A stretch of 53,922 bases of DNA from Myxococcales bacterium (GTDB lineage Bacteria > Myxococcota_A > Polyangia > Haliangiales > Haliangiaceae), in the NCBI GenBank assembly GCA_024222395.1, contig JAAEPE010000586.1, positions 1 through 53,922 of the forward strand, written 5' to 3'. The position numbers and the translations under genes were made by a program. The first letter of the stretch is position 1. Every line of letters starts with the position of its first letter. The notes beneath the pieces are model-generated. The model ran no database searches. It saw only the letters and a list, made by a program, of their open reading frames with translations, and was not told the origin of the DNA. Positions 1 to 7,663 of the stretch are shown one piece after another.

Positions 1-2
1 AC

Positions 3-338
3 ATCGCCATCGATGGCAAAACCAGTCGCCGCACAAAGGATGTCGCCAATGGAATCCCTGCCCTGCATACGGTGAGTGCCAAAGAGGCAGCACGTATCAT
101 TCGAAGACACTGGGGCATTGAAAACGAGTTGCACTGGGTGCTCGGCATGGCATTTCGAGAAGACGAAGCTCGTCACCGGGCTAGGAACACAGCCCAAAAC
201 CTAGCCACCCTCCGCCACTTCGCTTTGAACATGGTGAAGCAAGATAAGACGCGAAAGCTCGGAGTTGCGATCTGCAGACAACTCGCTGGATGGGACAAGA
301 ACCATCTAATTCAGCTGCTTACGGGGGCTACGGGATAG
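3..338 (+). pseudogene. ISAs1-family transposase remnant, internally deleted and cut by the window edge
   Basis: The reading frame is open from base 3 and ends at a stop at 336-338. It begins with the conserved IAIDGKT block that sits before the catalytic core of ISAs1/H-repeat transposases. About 20 residues later it passes directly into the C-terminal HWGIENELHW block, followed by the Arg-rich helix and the NLATLRHFALN block. In full-length family members roughly 150 residues separate these two blocks, including catalytic acidic residues, so this copy has lost its core by an in-frame deletion. The junction lies at HTVSA/KEAA, where both flanks normally contain Ser-Ala. It cannot be an active transposase. 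The string ATTGCCCTG shortly after the stop (near 346-354) resembles the outer end of such elements, but no partner repeat is visible. Confidence 0.8.
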
Positions 339-589
339 AACTCGATTGCCCTGACCGACGAAGAAGTCCGGCGCGAGTGGAGAGCGCAATTCAAGAGGAT
401 GAACTCCATCCCGCATCGCATGACGCACGAAAACCGAAGAGACCAAGTACATGTACATGGCAGTCTTCGGTCTACTGGCCAACACACAGGTTCGCCACAG
501 CTTGACCACAAGAGCCAAGCACAGAAACGTGAGATCAGATCGACCATCGGCTCACGAGGAAGCCCGGAGGTCAATCCGTAAGAAAAGAA

Positions 590-748
590 CTACTTGCTGC
601 CGCGCTTTTGACGGCGAGCTTTTGAGCGATTCAGGCCACGCTTGCGAGAAGCGGCCAATTTGGCTTTCTTGCGGCGAGTCTTGAGCGAGCGCTCTTGCTT
701 ATACTTAGGTCGGGACTTAATAGACTTCTTAGTTCGTCGAGTGGCCAC
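590..748 (-). CDS. Small, extremely basic protein (52 aa)
   Basis: This short gene runs from a GTG at 748 to a TAG at 590. It has an AAGG ribosome-binding site eight bases before the start and an in-frame TGA just upstream, which limits the start to this GTG. About 25 of 52 residues are Lys or Arg, with almost no acidic residues (one Glu), in runs such as TRRTKKSIKSR and KTRRKKAK. Such a composition fits a nucleic-acid or ribosome-binding peptide. I do not recognise a family. It is divergent from the transporter gene to its right, leaving about 130 bp for promoters. The opposite-strand reading through it is only the 5' shadow of the transporter frame. Confidence 0.6.
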   Translation of the reverse strand: MATRRTKKSIKSRPKYKQERSLKTRRKKAKLAASRKRGLNRSKARRQKRGSK

Positions 749-878
749 AGGTTCTGCCTTTCAAAAAGAGCGGGCAGTCTACGTACTTTGTGCTCAAGAT
801 CAAGCCTCCCCGGCAAGTGCCGGCATTATTGACCAACTGAGTCGCACTCACCAGGTTGCTAGTGCAAGCTTCGCCGTC

Positions 879-2258
879 GTGGGAACGGGAACACGCATCG
901 CGATTGGGGTCGGACTGGCAGCGCTGGCCGCAGGTCTTCTCGCGACTCTGACGGACCTTGGCAATCCCGCACTGGCAACAGCTGCGGTGACAACGCTCTG
1001 TGCATCCTGGTGGGTGCTCGAGCCTATTCCGATTGCAGCGACGTCAATCATTCCATTTGCCGCCTTTCCCCTCCTGGGAGTCTCTACACACAAGACTGTC
1101 GCCTCAGCCTACGGCCATCATCTCATCCTGCTTCTCATGGGCGGCTTCATCCTCTCCCGGGCGGTTGAGACCGTCGGCGCTCACCGCCGAATTGCCCTGG
1201 GTATGGTCCGGCTTACCGGTGGGGGATCTCGACAATTGGTGCTGGGCTTCATGTTGGCCAGCGCCGCCTGCAGCATGTGGATCTCAAACACCGCCACAAC
1301 TCTGATGCTCCTTCCCGTCGCCCTGGCAATCCTCGATCAATCCGAGGATGAGAGGTTGGCGATCCCGCTATTGTTGGGCATTGCCTATGCCGCCAGTATC
1401 GGAGGGGTCGGCACCCTGATCGGCACGCCTCCCAATGTGTTCTTTGCGGGCTTCTACTCCGACATGACCGGAAAGGAATACGGCTTCCTCGAGTGGATGA
1501 AGATCGGCATTCCCATCGTCGCGGTGATGCTGCCTATCGCGTGGCTCTACCTCACACGCAAGCTGCGTCATGACGACGCCAGTGCAAAGCCCATTGTCTT
1601 GCCCACCCTTGACGCTTGGTCATCAGCCGAAGTTCGAGTTATGGCGATCTTTGGCTGTGCAGCACTCGCTTGGATCACCCGCGGAGTGCCTTTGGGCGGC
1701 TGGTCTGAATTCTTTAGAATCTCTGGTGCCGGCGATAGCACCGTGGCCTTGGTGGCGGTGATTGCCCTCTTCCTCGTGCCAGACAAGCGGGGCCAGCCCC
1801 TCATCACCTGGAAAGATGCCGAGTCCATTCCCTGGGGCCTATTGCTTCTCTTTGGCGGCGGCATCGCGATTGCCAAGGCCTTCGACAGCAGCGGCCTAGC
1901 ACTGGCCGTTGGCCAACAGCTCGCCACCATCGCGAGCTCGCCACTCTACTTGGTAATTGGAGTCATCTGCCTCTGCGTCACCTTTCTCACCGAAGTGGTC
2001 TCCAACACCGCCACGACAACCTTGCTCATGCCCCTACTCTATGCCGCCGCCATGGCCGCCGGCGTCTTGCCCGAGAGCTTGCTCATCCCTGCCGCCCTCA
2101 GCGCTTCCTGCGCCTTCATGCTGCCCGTTGCCACGGCTCCAAATGCCATTGTCTTCGGCACTGGAAAGATCCGCTCGACGACCATGCTTCGCGAAGGCGT
2201 GGTGCTCAACTTCGTGGGTGTGGCTGTGATTAGCATCGCCTGTTTAGTGCTCTTATAG
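879..2258 (+). CDS. DASS/SLC13-family anion:sodium symporter
   Basis: Inner-membrane carrier of the divalent anion:Na+ symporter family, which typically imports di/tricarboxylates, sulfate or phosphate. Both family signatures are present: SNTATTLMLLP in the first half and VSNTATTTLLMP in the second. The GGVGTLIGTPPN hairpin motif lies between them. The protein is almost entirely hydrophobic segments. The frame is open back to a TTG at 642, but that stretch overlaps the basic gene on the other strand and is not hydrophobic. I prefer the GTG at 879, which places the first membrane helix at the N-terminus (about 459 aa); no strong ribosome site decides it. Substrate cannot be assigned. A terminator-like hairpin follows the gene. 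Confidence 0.85.
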   Translation: MGTGTRIAIGVGLAALAAGLLATLTDLGNPALATAAVTTLCASWWVLEPIPIAATSIIPFAAFPLLGVSTHKTVASAYGHHLILLLMGGFILSRAVETVGAHRRIALGMVRLTGGGSRQLVLGFMLASAACSMWISNTATTLMLLPVALAILDQSEDERLAIPLLLGIAYAASIGGVGTLIGTPPNVFFAGFYSDMTGKEYGFLEWMKIGIPIVAVMLPIAWLYLTRKLRHDDASAKPIVLPTLDAWSSAEVRVMAIFGCAALAWITRGVPLGGWSEFFRISGAGDSTVALVAVIALFLVPDKRGQPLITWKDAESIPWGLLLLFGGGIAIAKAFDSSGLALAVGQQLATIASSPLYLVIGVICLCVTFLTEVVSNTATTTLLMPLLYAAAMAAGVLPESLLIPAALSASCAFMLPVATAPNAIVFGTGKIRSTTMLREGVVLNFVGVAVISIACLVLL

Positions 2259-2304
2259 TGCCGAGAGATAGTGCCGAGAGAATTGGCAGTACAAGAACAC
2301 TTAG

Positions 2305-2326
2305 GCCCGGTTTCGCCGGGCTTTCG
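2305..2326 (+). terminator. Hairpin terminator after the DASS transporter
   Basis: GCCCGG (2305-2310) and CCGGGC (2316-2321) form a six-pair GC stem with a TTTCG loop, followed by CTTTCGCATTTT. The T-tract is interrupted, so efficiency is uncertain. Confidence 0.55.
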
Positions 2327-2435
2327 CATTTTGCGCCTTCGGCGCTGTGGCCTGACGTTCCGCGCCAGGCATCCAGCGAAGGAGGGGGGCCGAGTAACCA
2401 CCGAGGGGGACGCGGCGTAGTAGAGTTGCCGCTCT

Positions 2436-2996
2436 ATGTCCGCGGACCTTTCCATTCTGATGAAGCGCTATTGCGAGGGTGATCCTCGTGCCTTCGAAGA
2501 ACTCTACGCTGCATGTGCCCCAAAACTCTTGCGATACCTGGTCCGCCTCTGTGGGGAAGGAAGCACCGCCGAGGATTTACTGCAGTTGAGCTTTATCAAA
2601 GTACATAAGGCTCGCGCCTCCTACGTCGAGGGAGCGGCTCCCCTGCCCTGGATGTACACGATTTGTCATCGCACGTTTCTCGACGAGGCACGCAAACGCA
2701 AGCGTTCAAAGGTCATTGATGTTGGAGGGGACGTTCCGGAGCAGAGTGCGGCCATCGACGGCCGTCCTGTAGCCGCATCCGAGCCCTCAGAAAACGGCGA
2801 GAAACTCACCCAGACCCTCGAGGCACTGCAGTCGCTACCACCATCACAGCGACAGGCAGTCATACTCACGAAACTCGATGGCAAGACAATGAAAGAAGCT
2901 GCGTATATCGCCGGCACGAGTATTGGAGCCATGAAGGTTCGCGCGCACCGCGGCTATGCAGCCCTTCGCAAGACGCTAGCAGGAGCAAAATCGTGA
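2436..2996 (+). CDS. ECF-family RNA polymerase sigma factor
   Basis: A 186-residue sigma factor with region 2 at about residues 10-85 (AFEELYAACAPKLLRYLVRL, then a promoter-melting segment ending DEARKRKR). A variable acidic linker of about 40 residues follows. Region 4 is at about 130-180, with LPPSQRQAVILTKLDGKTMKEAA and an HTH ending in RAHRGYAALRK. It overlaps the next gene by four bases (ATCGTGA), so the two are translationally coupled. The partner is a predicted membrane anti-sigma factor, and the pair probably responds to an envelope or oxidative/metal signal. The regulon is not visible here. Confidence 0.93.
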   Translation: MSADLSILMKRYCEGDPRAFEELYAACAPKLLRYLVRLCGEGSTAEDLLQLSFIKVHKARASYVEGAAPLPWMYTICHRTFLDEARKRKRSKVIDVGGDVPEQSAAIDGRPVAASEPSENGEKLTQTLEALQSLPPSQRQAVILTKLDGKTMKEAAYIAGTSIGAMKVRAHRGYAALRKTLAGAKS

Positions 2997-3715
2997 GTGA
3001 GGCTAGCGAGATGGACCGCAAGCTCGACGCTGAGTTGGGCCCTCTGAAGACTCCAGCAATGAGCGAAGAGCTTGCTCTTGCCATCAAGAGCGCCGAGCCA
3101 GTGAAGATGCGCCGCCCCTGGCGTGACCTCGAAGTTTTCCTCGGCCTCTCAATACCCATGCTCGCACTCGTGGCGGTCATCATCGGCGTGCGCAGCGACC
3201 TCTCAGAGATGTCCCCTCTGTGGATTGGCAGCGTCGCCTTGGTGTGGTTCACGAGCTTCGCAACCTCCTCGTACCTGGGTTTTGTGCCCGCGAAAGGCCA
3301 CGTGCGGCCCAGATCTCAGAATATCTACCAAGTCGTCGGTGCGGCTAGCCTACTGCTCATCGCTGTCGGGCTCTTTGCGACTCAAAGTGCCACCGGACAG
3401 AGCATGACCTACTCGCCCACCTTCTCCAATGTCATGGCTCACGCGCCCAGCTGCTCGATACTGGGCGTTACCGCCGGCATCATCCCCGGAATCATTGCGC
3501 TCTTGCTGATGCGTCGCTACATACCGGTTGGACGGTGGAGCGTGGGCCTGAGCCTGGGAGCTGCCGGTGGCTCACTCAGCGGCTTGGTCTCGCACTTGCA
3601 CTGTCCAATCACCGAGCGCTTTCACGTAGGCCTCGTGCACGGGGGCTGTCTGGTCCTCTCCGCTCTCTTCGTCGCTGGCGCCGGCCAAGTTCTGCTTCGC
3701 GACCGCAAATCATAG
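2993..3715 (+). CDS. NrsF/DUF1109-like membrane anti-sigma factor
   Basis: A 240-residue protein with about 50 cytoplasmic N-terminal residues followed by six predicted membrane helices. The last loop has the motif HLHCP...H...VHGG, typical of the DUF1109/NrsF group of ECF anti-sigma factors. Its GTG start overlaps the sigma-factor stop, as expected for co-expressed sigma/anti-sigma pairs. Two cysteines, in the APSCS loop and in HLHCP, are candidate redox or metal-sensing residues by analogy with NrsF; that role is inferred. Confidence 0.8.
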   Translation: MSEASEMDRKLDAELGPLKTPAMSEELALAIKSAEPVKMRRPWRDLEVFLGLSIPMLALVAVIIGVRSDLSEMSPLWIGSVALVWFTSFATSSYLGFVPAKGHVRPRSQNIYQVVGAASLLLIAVGLFATQSATGQSMTYSPTFSNVMAHAPSCSILGVTAGIIPGIIALLLMRRYIPVGRWSVGLSLGAAGGSLSGLVSHLHCPITERFHVGLVHGGCLVLSALFVAGAGQVLLRDRKS

Positions 3716-3822
3716 GCGCGCGTCGCGAATACACTCGTGTCCGATTCCTACTTTGGCACAGAGGGCGTAGAACTGTACTTTGGCTTCGCCAATTGGAGTC
3801 GTTGGCGTACAGTCCCCGCAGA

Positions 3823-4792
3823 GTGGCAATCTGCAAGCATCTCCTGTCTCCCCCCCTCTCATCTCTTGCGGCAGCGAGTTTCGTCATCGCAGCAGCTTTG
3901 CTACCTGCCTGTGGCTCCTCCGGTTCGGGGCTCGACGGCGGTGCGGGTGACGGCGGCAATGGAGATGGCGGCGGAGGTGATAACGAGTTTGGTATCGACG
4001 GTGCCTTACCAAGTGGCGCCTGCAAGAAAAATCGACCTTGTCTTCTCAGTCGACCCCTCGAGCTCCATGACAGAAGAACTCGCAGCAATGTCTGCCGATG
4101 TCTTCCCAGCGTTCGCCACCGCGTTGCGCGACATCGGCGGAGGATTGGAAGACTACCGCGTCGCAGTTATCGATGGCTGCCCGACCCCGGCTGACTTTCA
4201 CACCCGCGGAGAAACCACGACCGACTGCAGTTTCCAAAGTGGGGAGCTCTGGATGAATAGCTCATCGACAGCCTTGGACGCCGAATTCAGCTGCGTTGGT
4301 GATATCTACAAGACCAGCGATTGCTCTGGGGCAAACGATGACGAACAGCCAATCGGAGCTGCCATTGCGTCCCTCACGCCCCCTTTTAGCACCGGAGAAA
4401 ATTCGGGATTTCTCCGAGACGATGCTCTTCTAGTCGTCGTCACAATCACCGACGAAGACGAGTGTCCAACCTTCCCCGATTGCAACGACACCTCCGACGC
4501 CAAAGCAACCGAGATTTTCAATTCGCTAGCCGGCGTCAAAGGCGATGTGCGCAAGATGGTCTACCTTGGCATCGGCGGCGGCCTCCCCGATGGCTGCCCC
4601 GACACAGGCGTCGGTGCAGGTGCCTATGGAGGTGCGGCCCCAGCCATCTTGACAAACAAAGTGAGCCAACTCTTCATCTCGGAGAGTCGCGGTGTGTCGT
4701 GGGATCTCTGTGATGGACAGCTCGAGGATGGGCTCACCGAGGCTATCCAAGTCATTGAGCAGGCCTGTCAAGACTTCCCAGATATCGACTAG
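3823..4792 (+). CDS. vWA-type lipoprotein, interrupted by a one-base frameshift
   Basis: A GTG at 3823 opens a lipoprotein signal peptide ending in the lipobox LLPAC, then a Gly/Asp-rich linker. The frame changes at an A5 run (4027-4031). Before it the reading is ...SGACKK; after it, in the next frame, comes IDLVFSVDPSSSM, the start of a von Willebrand A domain with an intact DxSxS metal site. Removing one A gives a continuous protein of about 323 aa. The rest carries many Cys, consistent with an extracytoplasmic protein, and the TITDEDECP strand of similar myxobacterial lipoproteins. The stop TAG is the first part of the repeat element that follows. This may be a true frameshift mutation, phase variation or a homopolymer sequencing error. 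Confidence 0.75.
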
Positions 4793-4950
4793 ACCGTCGA
4801 GCGAAAAGAATGACCGAGGGTGGTGAGTTCTGATTTTTCGAGTGCAAGGCGCGAATGAGGATTTTGCCGGGGCAAATAGCGAAATGAGCAACGCTGCAAT
4901 CGGGAAAGCAGGACCATCAGACCGATCATTGTTTACGCTCGGCGGTCTAG
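4789..4950 (+). repeat. 162-bp inverted-terminal-repeat element, copy A
   Basis: The element begins CTAGACCGTCGAGCG and ends CGCTCGGCGGTCTAG, near-perfect 15-bp terminal inverted repeats, each bounded by CTAG. A second copy with exactly the same length lies at 49836-49997 in the opposite orientation. I count 9 mismatches in 162 positions (about 94% identity) and no gaps. The TAG in its left end is the stop codon of the vWA gene. It encodes no transposase, so it is MITE-like or a REP-type 3' element. Confidence 0.8.
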
Positions 4951-4974
4951 CGCATGCGGCGAGTAGCGAGGGAT

Positions 4975-5442
4975 TCACTCGCCGATGCTTGCACCGATTT
5001 GCGCCCCGAGAAGGAGTAGGGCTTCTCGCAATTCCGCGCCTGCCTTCTCAGGAATTTCGGCGCGCTTCATTGCAGGTTTCAGATCTTCGAGAAATGCGCG
5101 CATGTGCCGCTCTTCGATCCCCAGCGACGCATGATGCTGGTGCAGCTCGGCACCTCGGTACATGCAGGGGCCGCCGGTGAGCACGCAGAGGCGCTCTACC
5201 AGTCGTAACTTCACCCGAGCTATGTCGGCATCCACAAAAACTTCTCGAATGCGTGAGTCGCTTGCCACTTCCAGCATCCACGCATCGACAAGGCTGCGCA
5301 GGACGTCGATGCCTCCGAGCCGCTCATAGAGCGTATTAGTAGCCGAGACGACGGTCGTGGTGTGTGTGGGCGGCGGTGAGGAGCCACTGCACCCCAGAGC
5401 AATGCCGAGTACGACAACGTTCGCGGTCACAGGCCATCTCAT
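4975..5442 (-). CDS. Exported truncated haemoglobin (group 1-like) lipoprotein
   Basis: A 155-residue protein. Residues 1-18 form a lipoprotein signal ending in ALGC, followed by a Pro/Thr/Ser linker. From about residue 37 there is a truncated-globin domain: LYERLGGIDVLRSLVDA, then LTGGPCMYRG, then HQHHASLGIEERHM, where a His occupies the proximal haem-ligand position. Truncated haemoglobins bind O2, NO or peroxide-related ligands; most are cytoplasmic, so membrane anchoring is unusual. Its stop lies 25 bp from repeat copy A, and its start overlaps the end of the gene upstream by four bases, suggesting one operon. Confidence 0.82.
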   Translation of the reverse strand: MRWPVTANVVVLGIALGCSGSSPPPTHTTTVVSATNTLYERLGGIDVLRSLVDAWMLEVASDSRIREVFVDADIARVKLRLVERLCVLTGGPCMYRGAELHQHHASLGIEERHMRAFLEDLKPAMKRAEIPEKAGAELREALLLLGAQIGASIGE

Positions 5443-6128
5443 CGATACGGCCCTCTCGTAGTTGCTCGCGAACTCGAGTAGCGAGCCAGCACGGCGAGTC
5501 TAGTCTTGACGCCCCCTGGCTCTATCTGTGGTGGCAACTGCAAATAGTCCGCCTTCTCCTCCGAAGAGAACTTCATCGCGCCAATGAGGGCCGGTGCCAG
5601 CAATTCATGGAGTCCCTCCGCTAGCTCGGCATAGTCTTCGGCGCCAAGAACATCATCGCCCGCTGCCTTCAAGACGAAACAGTCTTCCGAATCCTGTGGC
5701 GCGAGCCCTGCGACCCCGATGGTGCTCGATCGCAGGATGCCATCCAGCCATTGGTGCTGTATCTGCACCGCCACCCCCTGGTAGCTGCCCTCGATTGACA
5801 TATCGCCAGGTTCTATCGCACTGCCCAAGCTGGCAGCAAATTGGGACCAGCGATCAAACGTCTCAGCAAACTCGGGTGCGGCGGGAATCTCGCCCCTGGC
5901 TTGTCCGAGGCTCTGAGCAATGTCGCGGACCGAGGCCACGTACTCCCCGAGGCGTCGCCGCCTAAGACCGCTATCAGAACGCTCAAGAGATAGGTGCTCG
6001 TCGCTCATTCTCACAGTGGAATAGTGGCTCAGCAGAGGCGCCAGCGCCTCAAGAAAGCCCAGGGCCTGTGTTTCACACCTGGCGCTCACGAAGTGCTTGC
6101 GTCCCCATGGTCCGCGCACGAGCTTCAT
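5439..6128 (-). CDS. Conserved-looking hypothetical protein
   Basis: A 229-residue protein without signal peptide or membrane helix, which I do not recognise. Its first residues overlap the stop of the small gene upstream (ATGA), and its 3' end overlaps the globin gene by four bases, so all three are probably translated from one mRNA. The middle has alternating hydrophobic strands (SIEGSYQGVAVQIQHQW) and the C-terminal third is acidic and helical. No function is inferred. Confidence 0.65.
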   Translation of the reverse strand: MKLVRGPWGRKHFVSARCETQALGFLEALAPLLSHYSTVRMSDEHLSLERSDSGLRRRRLGEYVASVRDIAQSLGQARGEIPAAPEFAETFDRWSQFAASLGSAIEPGDMSIEGSYQGVAVQIQHQWLDGILRSSTIGVAGLAPQDSEDCFVLKAAGDDVLGAEDYAELAEGLHELLAPALIGAMKFSSEEKADYLQLPPQIEPGGVKTRLAVLARYSSSRATTRGPYR

Positions 6129-6325
6129 ACCTCCGAAGCTCGTTCCCTTGAGAAACGCTGCTTCTTCGATGCAAATTCCTCATGCCCCACCCACTCGGCC
6201 CAAAGACCGCTAATTTGCACTTGCCGCGGCGCGATGAGTCGAACGGTGGCGCACCAAGGCTCACCGACCCGAATCTCCGGCGGCGCGAACAAGAGAATCT
6301 TTGGTCTGCGTCTGACGAGCCCCAA
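6125..6325 (-). CDS. Small protein resembling the start of an arrestin-like domain
   Basis: A 66-residue frame starting at a TTG (6325), limited upstream by an in-frame TAA and ending in an ATGA overlap with the next gene. The strand pattern ILLFAPPEIRVGEPWCATVRL with a following GLWAEWVGHEE recalls the first strands of arrestin-like N-terminal domains, but the rest of such a domain is absent. It may be a genuine short protein or the 5' remnant of a longer gene whose remainder now reads separately. Confidence 0.4.
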   Translation of the reverse strand: MGLVRRRPKILLFAPPEIRVGEPWCATVRLIAPRQVQISGLWAEWVGHEEFASKKQRFSRERASEV

Positions 6326-6367
6326 GACAGCACAACCTTAGCAAGCCTAGGTAGGGCCGAAAACAAG

Positions 6368-6401
6368 GAAAGCGCCCGGTCCGTTGGGACCTGGCGCTTT
6401 C
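6368..6401 (-). terminator. Terminator of the lipoprotein gene to the right
   Basis: GAAAGCGCC (6368-6376) pairs with GGCGCTTTC (6393-6401). An inner GGTCC/GGACC pairing and a short loop make about 14 pairs. Read on the minus strand it is followed by CTTGTTTTC, and it lies 20 bp after the stop at 6424. Confidence 0.75.
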
Positions 6402-6423
6402 GCTTGGGGGGGCGTGAATTTGT

Positions 6424-7503
6424 CTAGTTCTTGCGTACCGCCTTGAAGGTCGAAGGTGCGGCAAATCCAGAGTCGTTGATACCGAGCTCAGTCTGCCAGT
6501 TGCCGTCCATGGCGCCGAGCTGAGTCGAACCGATGTCGTCTGATTTGGATTCCATGTCGAAAGTACCGTCTCCACCCATGAAGTGAAGCTGGGCTGTCTC
6601 GAGGCGTCGAATTTGCTCGTCAACCTGAGCCGCGGCAGCGTCGAGGCCTTGCTCGCAGAATCCGGCTAGCTGAGTCTCGGTTACGAGGGTGAAGCCTGCA
6701 ACCTCGATTTCTCCGACGTTCGCCGCAAGACCGTCACAGTCCACCATGTCGCCAAGTGCGTCGCCAAGGTCGCTAATGCCAAACTGGGATTCGAGAGCAG
6801 CGTGGAAAGCGGTGACTGCGAAGTCGCCAAGAGGAAGCTGCAGAGCGTGGTCACCAAAGTCGATGGCGCTTGTGTCCAGATTGACGTTGATTGATACGTT
6901 GCGAGCGATGCTCAGGGTATTGATGATTGCAGGGGTGTCGACGACGATGCGGTCACCGTCTAGTGGGTAGGCGAGTCCAGCGATGCTGTGCTCAGCGTTT
7001 GCGTTGCCGGCAGCATCAGCAGAGCCAACGCGAAGGTCCGTCATGACCTCGAAGTTCGTGAGGATGCTGGTGACCATGTCGGTAATCTCAGCGATTTGAC
7101 CAGCGACTGGTACGCCTTCGTACAGTTTCTCTTGGATGTACTGATTGATTTGGTTCTCGACGATGCCGCGAATTGCGGGAGAAACCGAGTCCAGTAGGTC
7201 ACCGATGCTTGTGCCCTCGAGAGCGTCGAAAAGGGTACCGGCTGGGTCGTCGGCAAGTCCGGTAAGGGGGCCAAGAGCACCAGAGACGATGGCCGGCATA
7301 TCAGGGCTGTTGCGAAGGTCGAAGGCAGAAGTCACTTCGTAGTCGCCAGCAATCTGAGCGACAGCATCTGGGCTGCCAGGATCGCTTGGATCGCTTGGAT
7401 CGCTTGGGTCGGAAGAACCACCAGGACCTTCAGGACCAACTTCGCCTGCACAGGCGACAGCAAAGAGTAGGGGAGCAAGTACGAGTGAAGACTTGATAGT
7501 CAT
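6424..7503 (-). CDS. Secreted lipoprotein of unknown function with an SDP repeat linker
   Basis: The frame is open further upstream, but the ATG at 7503 places a clean lipoprotein signal (LLFAVAC) at the N-terminus, giving 359 aa. After a GPEGPGG stretch the linker repeats Ser-Asp-Pro four times, encoded by near-identical 9-bp units at about 7380-7410. The body is rich in Asp, Ala and Leu with long amphipathic helices and two late cysteines (VDCDG and FCEQG). No family is recognised. It is transcribed alone, with its own terminator and about 160 bp of upstream spacer. Confidence 0.75.
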   Translation of the reverse strand: MTIKSSLVLAPLLFAVACAGEVGPEGPGGSSDPSDPSDPSDPGSPDAVAQIAGDYEVTSAFDLRNSPDMPAIVSGALGPLTGLADDPAGTLFDALEGTSIGDLLDSVSPAIRGIVENQINQYIQEKLYEGVPVAGQIAEITDMVTSILTNFEVMTDLRVGSADAAGNANAEHSIAGLAYPLDGDRIVVDTPAIINTLSIARNVSINVNLDTSAIDFGDHALQLPLGDFAVTAFHAALESQFGISDLGDALGDMVDCDGLAANVGEIEVAGFTLVTETQLAGFCEQGLDAAAAQVDEQIRRLETAQLHFMGGDGTFDMESKSDDIGSTQLGAMDGNWQTELGINDSGFAAPSTFKAVRKN

Positions 7504-7663
7504 GCCAGGGGATAGAGCAAGGGCTGGGCCAGCTTGCAAAACCCACGGGATCACCATCGCATCCATGCAATTTAGAATACTTGGGGCACCTACATGAAGG
7601 GGATACGGGGTCATTGTGCCAAGGACTCTTGTTCCTGGCGAGCTCGGACCAGGGGGGCACGAC

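Noticed and set aside
642..878. Extended N-terminus of the DASS transporter from the TTG at 642
   Set aside because: It is not hydrophobic, overlaps the well-supported basic gene on the other strand and lacks a ribosome site.
4526..4978. Minus-strand frame of 150 aa across the vWA gene and repeat copy A
   Set aside because: It is antisense to a recognisable domain and shows no features of its own.
7380..7411. Short tandem repeat as a phase-variable tract
   Set aside because: Nine-base units change length in frame (Ser-Asp-Pro), so they would vary linker length, not expression.
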